Under the pieces are notes generated by a model, which had not been told where the DNA came from, searched no databases, and was given only the letters and a program-made list of their open reading frames with translations. From Cyclobacteriaceae bacterium (GTDB taxonomy: Bacteria > Bacteroidota > Bacteroidia > Cytophagales > Cyclobacteriaceae): a stretch of 64,000 nt of DNA. This document shows positions 51,466 to 59,619 of the stretch, one piece after another. Numbering within the stretch: position 1 is the first letter of the stretch; each line of letters begins with the position of its first letter. The DNA lies in contig JAEUUF010000013.1 of NCBI GenBank assembly GCA_016787645.1, positions 788,372-852,371 on the forward strand. The letters are read 5' to 3'. The translations under genes and the position numbers were made by a program.

Positions 51466-53630
51466 CGGTCAGGGATTTCAAAAGTCAAGATTCCTCCCTT
51501 CATGATATCCTGATAGGATATGGCGGGCTTACTGATCAGTCGATCATTCAACGTTCTTTGCTGGGATTGCAGGGAGGTCCCGGGTGACTTCTTTACAGTA
51601 ACGATCAATTCTCTTTCCGTATCTAAATGTATTACGGCGCGTTTCACTTGTGGACTTCCCAAGATGAATTCTCCGCTTACCGGATTTACCGGGTAAAAAC
51701 CCAAAGACGAAAATATATACCAAGCGCTCATTTGTCCGCAGTCGTCATTGCCAATCATTCCAGTTGGGGTGTTGTTGTAAAACGCATTGCAGATTTGGGT
51801 AACCAGCTCACCGGTCCGATAGGGTCTATCCGAATAACTGTAAAGGTAGGCAACATGATGGCTCGGCTCATTCCCGTGTGCATACTGACCAATCATGGCC
51901 TCCTGGCCCAAATGCTTGTTGGCGTTAATTGCCTTGATGCTGAAAAAGCTATCGAGTTGAGCAGTGAACTGTTCCTTGCCGCCCACCAATTGGATCATGC
52001 CATTCACATCATACTGTGCCGGCGTCCAGAAATACTGCCAGGCATTCGCTTCCGTATAATCGCCCGGGTTATTCATTGGTGAGGTTGCCATCAGCGGATC
52101 AAATGGTTCCCGCCAGCGCCCTTTGCTGTTCTTGCCCCGCATTTGTCTCGTGGTCCCGTCATAGAGATTTTTGTAATAGCCAGCGCGTTTGTAATACGTG
52201 GCCGCGATATCCTTTCTGCCCATCTTCTCCGCCATGAGCGCCAGGCAATAGTCATCGACGCCATGCTCCAGGACTCTTGAAACGGATTCATTTTCCAGGC
52301 TGTCATAGGGATAATAACCATATCGATTCAATAGCGACCAATCGCTATTGAAATGATTCTCTGTGGTTGACTTTACCATTTGCTTCAGCGCTTCTTCGGG
52401 ATCGAAGCCGGCAAAGCCTTTTAAGTATGCATCGGCAATTACCGGTATGGCATGGTTGCCGATCATGCAATAATTGTCCTTGCCCCAAGCCGTCCAGATC
52501 GGAAGAAATCCGGCCGCCTTGCTGTGCTCAATCATACTGTAGATGAATCCATTCACCCTTTCCGGCGCAATCAACGTATACAAAGGATGCGCAGCCCGGT
52601 ATGTATCCCACAATGAAAGTGTGGAATAATACTGGCCATCCTTTGCGGTTCTGATGGAATCATCGGCACCCCTGTACTTCCCATCGACATCCGCAATGTT
52701 CGAAGGCTGAATAAAAAGGCGATACAGGCAACTGTAAAAGATTTCCGTTTGCTCTTGCTCTGCTTCAATGTCTATCCTGCTTAAATACGTGTTCCATGTT
52801 TTCCTGGCATTGGCTACCACCGCGTTAAAATCCCAGCCAGGCAATTCCTTTCGCAAATTTTCCTTTGCTCCCTCTACACTGACGGTGGACAAGGCAATTT
52901 TCGTTTGAAGCACATTATCTTTCAAATCAAAACTCAACAGATAACGCGGCGCCGCTTCCTTTGCTTTTCGTTCCAATACAATGGATGAAGCAAAGGGCTG
53001 ATTGAATTGAATGGTGAAGAAGTATTTTCGTTCCACCCAGTTCTTTGTATGGCAATATCCCCGGATGGTCTTGTTGTCTTCTATCGCTACGTCGCTTTCC
53101 AGGACGAGGGAGTCCGTCAGGAATCGAAGACCATGCTGCAAGTCCACCAACAGTTTTGCCGTGGATACCGGGTAGGTGTATTGATGAAGTGCCACTCGTT
53201 CGGTACAGGTCAATTCAACTTTCACCTGGTTGCTCAAGGTAACGGTATAGTAACCCGGAAAAGCCTTCTCGCTTTCCTTTTCATACGACATTCCGAAATT
53301 TTCCTTTCTTTCATCCGTTACCGGTTGCAGGAGCACATCGCCGAATTCATTGATACCGGTGCCATTGGCTCTTGTTTGGGAAAAGCCAAGAATGACGGTG
53401 TCCTTGTATTGATAGCCACTGGTATAATCCCAACCGATGTCCACATTATCGGGGCCGGGCTGCACCATGCCAAACGGCATGCACGGTCCTGGGAAAGTGT
53501 GGCCAGTGCCGTCGGTACCGATGAAGGGATTTACATATTGCGTGTAATCCGGAACGTCTCCGGTACTACAACCAAACAGGAAAGCGAACAAAAAAAAGAT
53601 TGCCCAAGGAAGTATTGGTTTGCGGCTCAT
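51462..53630 (-). CDS. GH92 alpha-mannosidase lipoprotein
   Basis: A 722-residue calcium-dependent alpha-mannosidase. The ATG at 53630 (MSRKPILPW) gives a lipoprotein signal with lipobox LFGC, so it is probably attached to the outer membrane. Family segments include YVNPFIGTDGTGHTFPGPCMPFGMVQPGPDN at the start, LGFSQTRANGTGINEFGDVLL, SLWDTYRAAHPLYTL, EANAWQYFWTPAQYD and the calcium-site/catalytic NDDCGQMSAWYIFSSLGFYPVNP near the C-terminus. GH92 enzymes trim N-glycans and yeast mannan. It overlaps the DUF1680 gene by 4 bases, so the two act as a unit. Confidence 0.94.
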   Translation of the reverse strand: MSRKPILPWAIFFLFAFLFGCSTGDVPDYTQYVNPFIGTDGTGHTFPGPCMPFGMVQPGPDNVDIGWDYTSGYQYKDTVILGFSQTRANGTGINEFGDVLLQPVTDERKENFGMSYEKESEKAFPGYYTVTLSNQVKVELTCTERVALHQYTYPVSTAKLLVDLQHGLRFLTDSLVLESDVAIEDNKTIRGYCHTKNWVERKYFFTIQFNQPFASSIVLERKAKEAAPRYLLSFDLKDNVLQTKIALSTVSVEGAKENLRKELPGWDFNAVVANARKTWNTYLSRIDIEAEQEQTEIFYSCLYRLFIQPSNIADVDGKYRGADDSIRTAKDGQYYSTLSLWDTYRAAHPLYTLIAPERVNGFIYSMIEHSKAAGFLPIWTAWGKDNYCMIGNHAIPVIADAYLKGFAGFDPEEALKQMVKSTTENHFNSDWSLLNRYGYYPYDSLENESVSRVLEHGVDDYCLALMAEKMGRKDIAATYYKRAGYYKNLYDGTTRQMRGKNSKGRWREPFDPLMATSPMNNPGDYTEANAWQYFWTPAQYDVNGMIQLVGGKEQFTAQLDSFFSIKAINANKHLGQEAMIGQYAHGNEPSHHVAYLYSYSDRPYRTGELVTQICNAFYNNTPTGMIGNDDCGQMSAWYIFSSLGFYPVNPVSGEFILGSPQVKRAVIHLDTERELIVTVKKSPGTSLQSQQRTLNDRLISKPAISYQDIMKGGILTFEIPDR

Positions 53631-53827
53631 CGTGTTAGGTGCCGAGGGGGTGTTCGTGGAAGGAGTCAGGGTCCATCCGACAAAGATACGGCTAGCGTGG
53701 TTGCGAGGACAACGTTTGGCAATTTTCAGTTGCGAGTCATAGAAGGGCTTGCCAGGTGCTATCCTGAACTTCGTCGAAGGAGCCGCTGGCTTGCCCTCAT
53801 GCACAATGTTGTAAGCCGTTTCTGAGG

Positions 53828-55051
53828 TTAGTCGATACTGATGTTAATTTCCCTGCTTTGATTTCCATTTACACGTCCTTGGGAGAACGTTAATGCCTGC
53901 GTATACTTTTTCCCAGTGGACTCGTCAATCAGGTGTACCAAGAATCTAAAATCGGTTAGATCCTTATTGGTTTTACTATAGTTCTTGCTCCAAAGGTCGA
54001 TTGATTTCTTGTCATCCAGTACTTTGTCCTGTGAGTTGATTGAAATGAATTCCATATCTGGAACATATCTTAGAATATCTGAAAACTTCTGTTTTTCTTT
54101 CGTTATGAAATTGATCGAATGGATTACTACTTCCCCATCAGTAAGAGATAAAGTCCCTATTATACCATCACGATTCTCCCTGTACTTTGGCTGATATCCA
54201 ATAAAGCCTTCAATGTTTGAGTTAGGGATTCTTAGATGATAGAGTGTTGTGTTGTATTCCATTATTTTGCTCAAAGTACTTGTGTTATAGAGTTGATACG
54301 TATCTTCACCAGCACAGCAACCATATTGGACCGCAGTTATCAAATTGCCTTTAATTTCGATTTTGTCTGCTTTAGCAGAAAATTTCCGAACGTGTTGGTT
54401 GACACTGTTGTAATCCTCAACTATTTCAAGATCTATTTGCGAGTCCTGACCTTCACCGCCCCAAATCCACCTAGTTCGTTGCCTTTCTCTAATAATCACA
54501 TTTTGGTAAATACCATTTTGCAAAATAGAAGCCATGTAAATATTACACTTATCAGTTAGTGTGAACTTCAATCCGGCCTCTTGCGTGATTTTGTATTTTG
54601 TTTGGCAACTGTCAGAATAAATCAAATTGCTATCCTTAATCTCCAGATAACTATTTTCTATCCTTATGTTTGATTTGTGAGTGTACCCTCTTAGTGAAAT
54701 GTATACCTTGTCCAATTCATTATACTTGTCATACATCTCATTGAAGTTCTCATTCAATCTGAATTGAGCAGAGGTATAGCCAATACTATCACCATTGACC
54801 GTTGAGAGTGTAGTCGATGCCTTAATAACTTTCTTATCAAGGATTCTGTCCGCCCCTACATAGCACATCAATTCAATTTGGTACCAATCATTTGACTCAT
54901 TTGGCTTGTGAAGTGCGACTTTTACACTATCCATGATTGTAAAAAGTCTTTTGCCATTTGGCTGATCCCTGATGTTAGCTGGTCCATTTATATATTGACC
55001 AAGTGTATTGGTGAATGCGATTATGAATAATAGATGTAATATCAACCTCAT
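53828..55051 (-). CDS. AT-rich exported protein of unknown function
   Basis: A 407-residue protein with a signal peptide (MRLILHLLFIIAFTNTLGQ). An SH3-like start follows (YINGPANIRDQPNGKRLFTIMDSVKV, near residues 19-45). The rest is rich in Asn, Ile, Lys, Asp, Ser and Tyr and has no motif I recognise; two adjacent Cys occur in QYGCCAGEDTYQLYN. Codon and base use is clearly more AT-rich than in the flanking genes, suggesting recent transfer. No partner gene is adjacent. Confidence 0.7.
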   Translation of the reverse strand: MRLILHLLFIIAFTNTLGQYINGPANIRDQPNGKRLFTIMDSVKVALHKPNESNDWYQIELMCYVGADRILDKKVIKASTTLSTVNGDSIGYTSAQFRLNENFNEMYDKYNELDKVYISLRGYTHKSNIRIENSYLEIKDSNLIYSDSCQTKYKITQEAGLKFTLTDKCNIYMASILQNGIYQNVIIRERQRTRWIWGGEGQDSQIDLEIVEDYNSVNQHVRKFSAKADKIEIKGNLITAVQYGCCAGEDTYQLYNTSTLSKIMEYNTTLYHLRIPNSNIEGFIGYQPKYRENRDGIIGTLSLTDGEVVIHSINFITKEKQKFSDILRYVPDMEFISINSQDKVLDDKKSIDLWSKNYSKTNKDLTDFRFLVHLIDESTGKKYTQALTFSQGRVNGNQSREINISID

Positions 55052-55148
55052 TGTGCACTTTCTTAGAAATGGCTAACAACAACCTATGTCGGACACAAAT
55101 TGTCCGCCACTCTCCCAATTTATGAAACAGGATTGATTTTCGCCTGCC

Positions 55149-55334
55149 CTACCTCCCCAGTATCCGCGCAGGGAGCAGGAAGAGCGCACCGATGAAGCGG
55201 AAGACGCCTTCCACGGCGAAGCCCACCAGCCGGAACGGCAGGAGGAACAGCCAGATGATCGGGTACAGGAACAACAGGGCAATGGCCAGCGGCCAGCAGA
55301 GCACCAACAGGATGAACCAGAGAAGTATCTTCAT
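55149..55334 (-). CDS. Small hydrophobic membrane protein
   Basis: A 61-residue protein from the ATG at 55334: MKILLWFILLVLCWPLAIALLFLYPIIW and so on. It has one or two membrane helices and ends in PARILGR. A longer frame up to 55484 gives a start with no signal character. I do not recognise a family. Confidence 0.55.
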   Translation of the reverse strand: MKILLWFILLVLCWPLAIALLFLYPIIWLFLLPFRLVGFAVEGVFRFIGALFLLPARILGR

Positions 55335-55496
55335 GCACCGGTAAATACAAATACCCGGCCATTTACGAATGAGCAGGCGGTTGGCTACTGGCTGGCTCCC
55401 CCAACAGCCAGAAACCAGTTTCCAACCGGCCCGCTCAAAATTGGCTATACGAAAGTGTACATCCCCGTGTCCGAAGGTGTACACTCCCGCTATCCC

Positions 55497-55994
55497 TTAG
55501 CGGCTCGAAACCGAATACGGCCTCGGTTTGCCGTCGCCCGTGGATTTGATCTGGGCAAAGAACGCGTTGTTGAGCGCGCGGATAATGCAGGCGATATATT
55601 CCTTCCGCCGGCTCACCACCACCCGCTGCTCTCCTTCCTCCGTCGTGATGCTCACCGCGTAACGCTCCGTGACCGTCAGCATAATGCCGATCGATGTCAG
55701 CGCTATCACCGAGCCCGACAGCGCTGTCAACAAATTCTCCGTGAGCCGCACATCGCCCCAATAGGTTTCTTCCATCCAACCAGCAGGCACCTGTTTGGTA
55801 ATCCCAAGCACCAGGAGTGCGATGCCCACTGCGAGGATAACCAGCCAGGGAAGGCGGGACGGTTGTAAGATAATCAGCCCGTACTTTGAAACAGCCCTCA
55901 GGTCATACCACTTCTTCTTCACCTGCAACGCCGACTCCGTCACGGTTACCTCACTTCCATCCGTGTACAGCACTTTCTCATCTTCACGTTTCAT
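55497..55994 (-). CDS. Two-helix membrane protein (DUF6232-like)
   Basis: A 165-residue protein. The N-terminus is soluble (MKREDEKVLYTDGSEVTVTESALQVKKKWYDLRAVSKYGLIIL), as in small PH-like domains. Two membrane helices follow (LPWLVILAVGIALLVLGI and LLTALSGSVIALTSIGIMLTV), then a soluble tail with RYAVSITTEEGEQRVVVSRRKEYIACIIRALNNAF. The pattern resembles the DUF6232 group. The ATG at 55994 is used. Confidence 0.65.
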   Translation of the reverse strand: MKREDEKVLYTDGSEVTVTESALQVKKKWYDLRAVSKYGLIILQPSRLPWLVILAVGIALLVLGITKQVPAGWMEETYWGDVRLTENLLTALSGSVIALTSIGIMLTVTERYAVSITTEEGEQRVVVSRRKEYIACIIRALNNAFFAQIKSTGDGKPRPYSVSSR

Positions 55995-56138
55995 ATGCAA
56001 TGGTTTAGTTGCTACCGATTAATACGGCTCGTCATTGGCTTGGTGAAGTCTGTTAGCATCAATAACCGACAATGAGCAGGGACAGGCGACGAGGGGTCAC
56101 TTTGAGGTGATGGATAGCAGGTTAGGAATTCCGGACCC

Positions 56139-56242
56139 AGGATGGGAAGGAATATAGGATTTTAGGATGATGGGTTGGATGAAAATAGGATTATAGGAAT
56201 TCCTCGGTATGATTTGCGGAAAAAGGGTTGTAGGATTTGGGA
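56139..56242. repeat. AGGAT-type simple repeats, left flank of the GxxExxY gene
   Basis: The sequence holds repeated AGGAT/AGGAA units (caggatgggaaggaatataggattttaggatga starts the run, in two parts), with more near 56187 and 56232. With the run of ATCCT units at 56722-56750 it forms a loose inverted arrangement around the gene; direct AGGAT copies also follow the stop codon at 56653-56690. Confidence 0.55.
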
Positions 56243-56257
56243 TTGATTGAGGAGCAT

Positions 56258-56653
56258 ATGATTCACAAAGAATTGACTTATCGCATTCTTGGTTGTGCCA
56301 TGAAAGTGCACTCCAAGTTGGGCAGCGGGTTTCAGGAGGTTATCTATCAGCGCGCACTGAAGATCGAATTCAAACTGCAAGAGATTCAGAACGAGCGCGA
56401 AATGGAGATGAATATCTATTACGAGGGCTTTGAAATTGGGACCCGGAGAGTCGATTTTTTCGTCGAACACAAAATCATGGTGGAACTCAAGGCCGTCAGT
56501 GAACTGAACGATCTGCATTTGAACCAGGCGATCAACTACCTGGAAGCCTACAATCTACCCGTTGGGTTACTTATTAATTTTGGGAATAGAAGGCTCGAGT
56601 ATAAGCGAGTTTATAATACCAAACATTCCCAGAGCAAAAACCAGGATGGGTAG
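56258..56653 (+). CDS. GxxExxY protein (PD-(D/E)XK-like)
   Basis: A 131-residue protein of the GxxExxY family. The signature is in the segment KLGSGFQEVIYQRAL (G-F-Q-E-V-I-Y). It is followed by YYEGFEIGTRRVDFFVEHKIMVELKAV, where D and E-x-K fit a PD-(D/E)XK nuclease-like core, and NQAINYLEAYNLPVGLLINFG. The biological role of the family is not established. The ATG at 56258 is used instead of a TTG at 56237. It stands alone between AGGAT-type repeats, a setting like that of the four-helix-bundle gene at 0.2 kb. Confidence 0.9.
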   Translation: MIHKELTYRILGCAMKVHSKLGSGFQEVIYQRALKIEFKLQEIQNEREMEMNIYYEGFEIGTRRVDFFVEHKIMVELKAVSELNDLHLNQAINYLEAYNLPVGLLINFGNRRLEYKRVYNTKHSQSKNQDG

Positions 56654-56750
56654 GATTTTGGGATTTATAGGATGTAGGGATTAGTTGGATCTGTATTGAC
56701 GTCAACACCAACGCCGTACTTAATCCTGTCATCCTTCAATCCTGCTTATC
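56653..56750. repeat. AGGAT/ATCCT repeats, right flank of the GxxExxY gene
   Basis: Right after the stop codon come direct units (taggattttgggatttatag, then gatgtagggatt), and at 56722-56750 the inverted form atcctgtcatccttcaatcc continues to the stop codon of the AddB-like gene. Confidence 0.55.
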
Positions 56751-59618
56751 CTAGCGGTAACAGATGGCTTTGAAGGGGCAGTACTCACAACTCTGGGTGT
56801 TTTCGGTCTGCACAAACGGTTTGTCGGGATTGAAGATATCTTCCAGTAATTGTTTCAATCGCTCCTGGAACTGGGGCAACAAAGCCCGGGCATCCGTCAC
56901 CTCCTCTTTGTCCATCCACAGGTGCGGCCGGAATGTATCATCAAAAAGATTCTTGCGACTGACCAGCCCCGGCACGAGGGCCACAGCTTCCGTGTGGTTG
57001 GACTTGTATAGCAAGGAATAGATCAAGGTCTGAAACACCGCCTTGTTCCGTTTGCCGCTTCCGTCAAACAAGGATTCAATGTCCTTGAAATCAACGTCTC
57101 CCTTTCCCGTCTTATAGTCGAGAATCCTCACCGTGTTATCCTTCCGGTCGAGCCGGTCGATTTTGCCGCTCAGCACGGCCTGGCCCGGGGAATTGGAGAT
57201 TGGCACATAGGCCAGCATTTCTCCGCGCTCGAGTCCCTCAATGGTGAACGGTGCGTAGGCCTTATCGTGCTCCAGCACTTTCTGGGCAAAGCTCCGGATC
57301 ACTTCGCGCACCACCAGCCACTGTCCTTCATAGATCACCTTCTTTCCTGGACTTAACCCATACTGCCGGATAAATGCCTCATCAATCAGCTTGCTCACCG
57401 TCACTTCAAAGTGATCAAAATCCGACGATTGAATCAGGCAGCTCTTCTTCCGTTCCTGGATGCGCCGATAGAAGGTTTCCATTACCTCATGGAGTAGATT
57501 TCCAAACAATCGCGGGTCGAGGTAGTCTTCAATCTCGTTGGGCTCGCGGAGCCGGGCCACATACCGGAAGTAGAATTGGAGCGAGCAGTCAATGTAGGAG
57601 TTCAGCGCTGACGGCGAAATTCCCTTTGAGCGCACCGATCCTTCGTTCAATCGGGTTAGCCCGGAGAGCACCCGTTCGTCTTTTTGAATGACGATGGGCA
57701 ACAGGGCCTTGGGCTGAATCGGGGTGTGTAATATCTCCGGCTTCACGCTCCAGCCCGACTCAAAGAGAAGTTGCTGCAAGAACCGGCTCATCTCGCCCTG
57801 GCCAAGGATGTCGGGCTCAGTGTTGTAGAACAGGTGGACATGCTCAGCGCGCTGCAGCACACGGTAAAACAGGTAGGCATACATCGCATCCTGGTGTTCA
57901 GTTGTGGGAAGGGAGTACGCCTTGCGGATATTATACGGGATATAAGACCCTTTGCCACCGGATGAAGGCAAAGCGCCTTCGTTTAACGACAAGATGAATA
58001 CGTTCTTGAAGTCGAGGTTGCGGGTTTCCAACACACCCATAATCTGAAGGCCTTTCAGCGGCTCTCCTGTAAAGGGAATCTTTTGTGTGCGACCCAGCTG
58101 GCGGAAAAGTCGGATAAAAGATTTGAGCGATTCTTTCTGTTGTTTCGCCACATCGTCACCCACGATTTCCTCCGCTCCCATGACCTCTCGCAGGCGGTTG
58201 ATCAATTGGAGTGCCTGATGCACATACTCCCGGTCGAGTGGTGTAAGAGATTCGATGGCACCAATCTCCAACATGACTTCCCGCAGGTAAACCAGGATAT
58301 GCTTCCGCTCCAGCGGAATGAAAATTTGCTGGTAGGCCGCTGGACCAGCCACCAAAAACTCGGCAGGAACGGAAACCTGGTTCTTTTCCAGGATAGTCTT
58401 TCGCGTCTTGTGGGCATGCGAAGGATCGGCTCCGATCACATACGGATGGGCCAGGATCGCCAGCACCTGCCGATGATTGAAGTGGCCATTTCGATGGAAT
58501 TGCTGAAGCTCCACGAGGAACTCCACCAGGTTGAACACCGGTGTGCTGGCCAGGGGCAGTCCCATCGTTACATTCATCTTATCAACGTGGCCTGCTACGC
58601 TATGAAGAACCGGCAACAACAATTTCTCGTCCGGCAAAACAATCAGGGTGTCCTCCGGGTCGATACCCTTGTCTAACTCTTCTCCCAACAGCATGCTCAT
58701 CAGCTTGGCCTGGCCAATGTGTTGGGCCGACCCCATGACCTTGACTTTCTTAGGCCGATTGAAATTGGCGGGGATGTCGGGTGGAAAAGTTGCCTTCAGC
58801 ACAGGGTGATCCTGGTACTGCCGGAAGAATCGACCCGCTTCCTGTGCATTGTTGTTTACATAGTATGCATCCATGTCCCAATGCACCTCAGCACCTTCGC
58901 GGGCCACGAAGTAGCTGATGATCTGTTCCTCAACCCCGGTAAGCGCGTTGAAGCCTGCGAAAATTACTTTCCCCTTGATTTTTCGTTCTGCGCTGTTGTC
59001 CAGCATTTCACCCACCTGGCGGTGCAGCATCCCATCGTAAGCCATGCCGAGGTCAAGCAAGTGCGCCCGGTATTTTTCATAGACCAACGGAAGCAAACGC
59101 CATACCCGCAAAAACTTACGTTTGTTTTCGTTCAGGCCAGACGTAAAGTTGCCCCAGAAAGTCTTGAGATAGTTGAGCTGTTCATCGGTGAGAAAATCGA
59201 AGCCGGAATCAAGCTCCTTCTGATTACTGAGATCGCGGAATAACTGGTCGGCCTGGACACGGTACTTGTCTATTTCATCGAAATCGCGCAGGAGCATGTC
59301 ACCCCAGAAATAGAATTGATCGAACGGCTCCTGGAAGCTTTCCTCGCCATCCTGCCGGGCATTCATCACCTCGTTATAAATCGAGTAGAGGCGGTGAATG
59401 AGCTCCAACCGATCCGGCACGTAAAGGGTCGACAGCCCCGAGACAAACTCTTCGATAGTAAGAATACGGGGGGCGAAGGCCGGCTTATGCAACAAATCCC
59501 CCAGGTGTTTTCTGAAGTACAACACAGCGCGACGGTTCGGAAACACGATGGTTAGCCCATCGAGTGAAGGATTGTCCCGGCAGACCCGTTCGGCTAGTTG
59601 TTGTAGAAACGTCTGCAT
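56751..59618 (-). CDS. AddB-like PD-(D/E)XK nuclease subunit
   Basis: A 955-residue partner of the AddA-like helicase, for processing double-strand ends before recombination. The N-terminal region (TIVFPNRRAVLYFRKHLGD) is the degenerate helicase-like domain typical of AddB/RexB. The C-terminal nuclease has VRILDYKTGKGD (the D-x-K motif, near residue 840). The four Fe-S cysteines are at YIDCSLQFYFRY (near 690) and in SCEYCPFKAICYR at the very end. It begins 1 base after the end of AddA, which indicates an operon. Confidence 0.85.
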   Translation of the reverse strand: MQTFLQQLAERVCRDNPSLDGLTIVFPNRRAVLYFRKHLGDLLHKPAFAPRILTIEEFVSGLSTLYVPDRLELIHRLYSIYNEVMNARQDGEESFQEPFDQFYFWGDMLLRDFDEIDKYRVQADQLFRDLSNQKELDSGFDFLTDEQLNYLKTFWGNFTSGLNENKRKFLRVWRLLPLVYEKYRAHLLDLGMAYDGMLHRQVGEMLDNSAERKIKGKVIFAGFNALTGVEEQIISYFVAREGAEVHWDMDAYYVNNNAQEAGRFFRQYQDHPVLKATFPPDIPANFNRPKKVKVMGSAQHIGQAKLMSMLLGEELDKGIDPEDTLIVLPDEKLLLPVLHSVAGHVDKMNVTMGLPLASTPVFNLVEFLVELQQFHRNGHFNHRQVLAILAHPYVIGADPSHAHKTRKTILEKNQVSVPAEFLVAGPAAYQQIFIPLERKHILVYLREVMLEIGAIESLTPLDREYVHQALQLINRLREVMGAEEIVGDDVAKQQKESLKSFIRLFRQLGRTQKIPFTGEPLKGLQIMGVLETRNLDFKNVFILSLNEGALPSSGGKGSYIPYNIRKAYSLPTTEHQDAMYAYLFYRVLQRAEHVHLFYNTEPDILGQGEMSRFLQQLLFESGWSVKPEILHTPIQPKALLPIVIQKDERVLSGLTRLNEGSVRSKGISPSALNSYIDCSLQFYFRYVARLREPNEIEDYLDPRLFGNLLHEVMETFYRRIQERKKSCLIQSSDFDHFEVTVSKLIDEAFIRQYGLSPGKKVIYEGQWLVVREVIRSFAQKVLEHDKAYAPFTIEGLERGEMLAYVPISNSPGQAVLSGKIDRLDRKDNTVRILDYKTGKGDVDFKDIESLFDGSGKRNKAVFQTLIYSLLYKSNHTEAVALVPGLVSRKNLFDDTFRPHLWMDKEEVTDARALLPQFQERLKQLLEDIFNPDKPFVQTENTQSCEYCPFKAICYR

Positions 59619-59619
59619 A

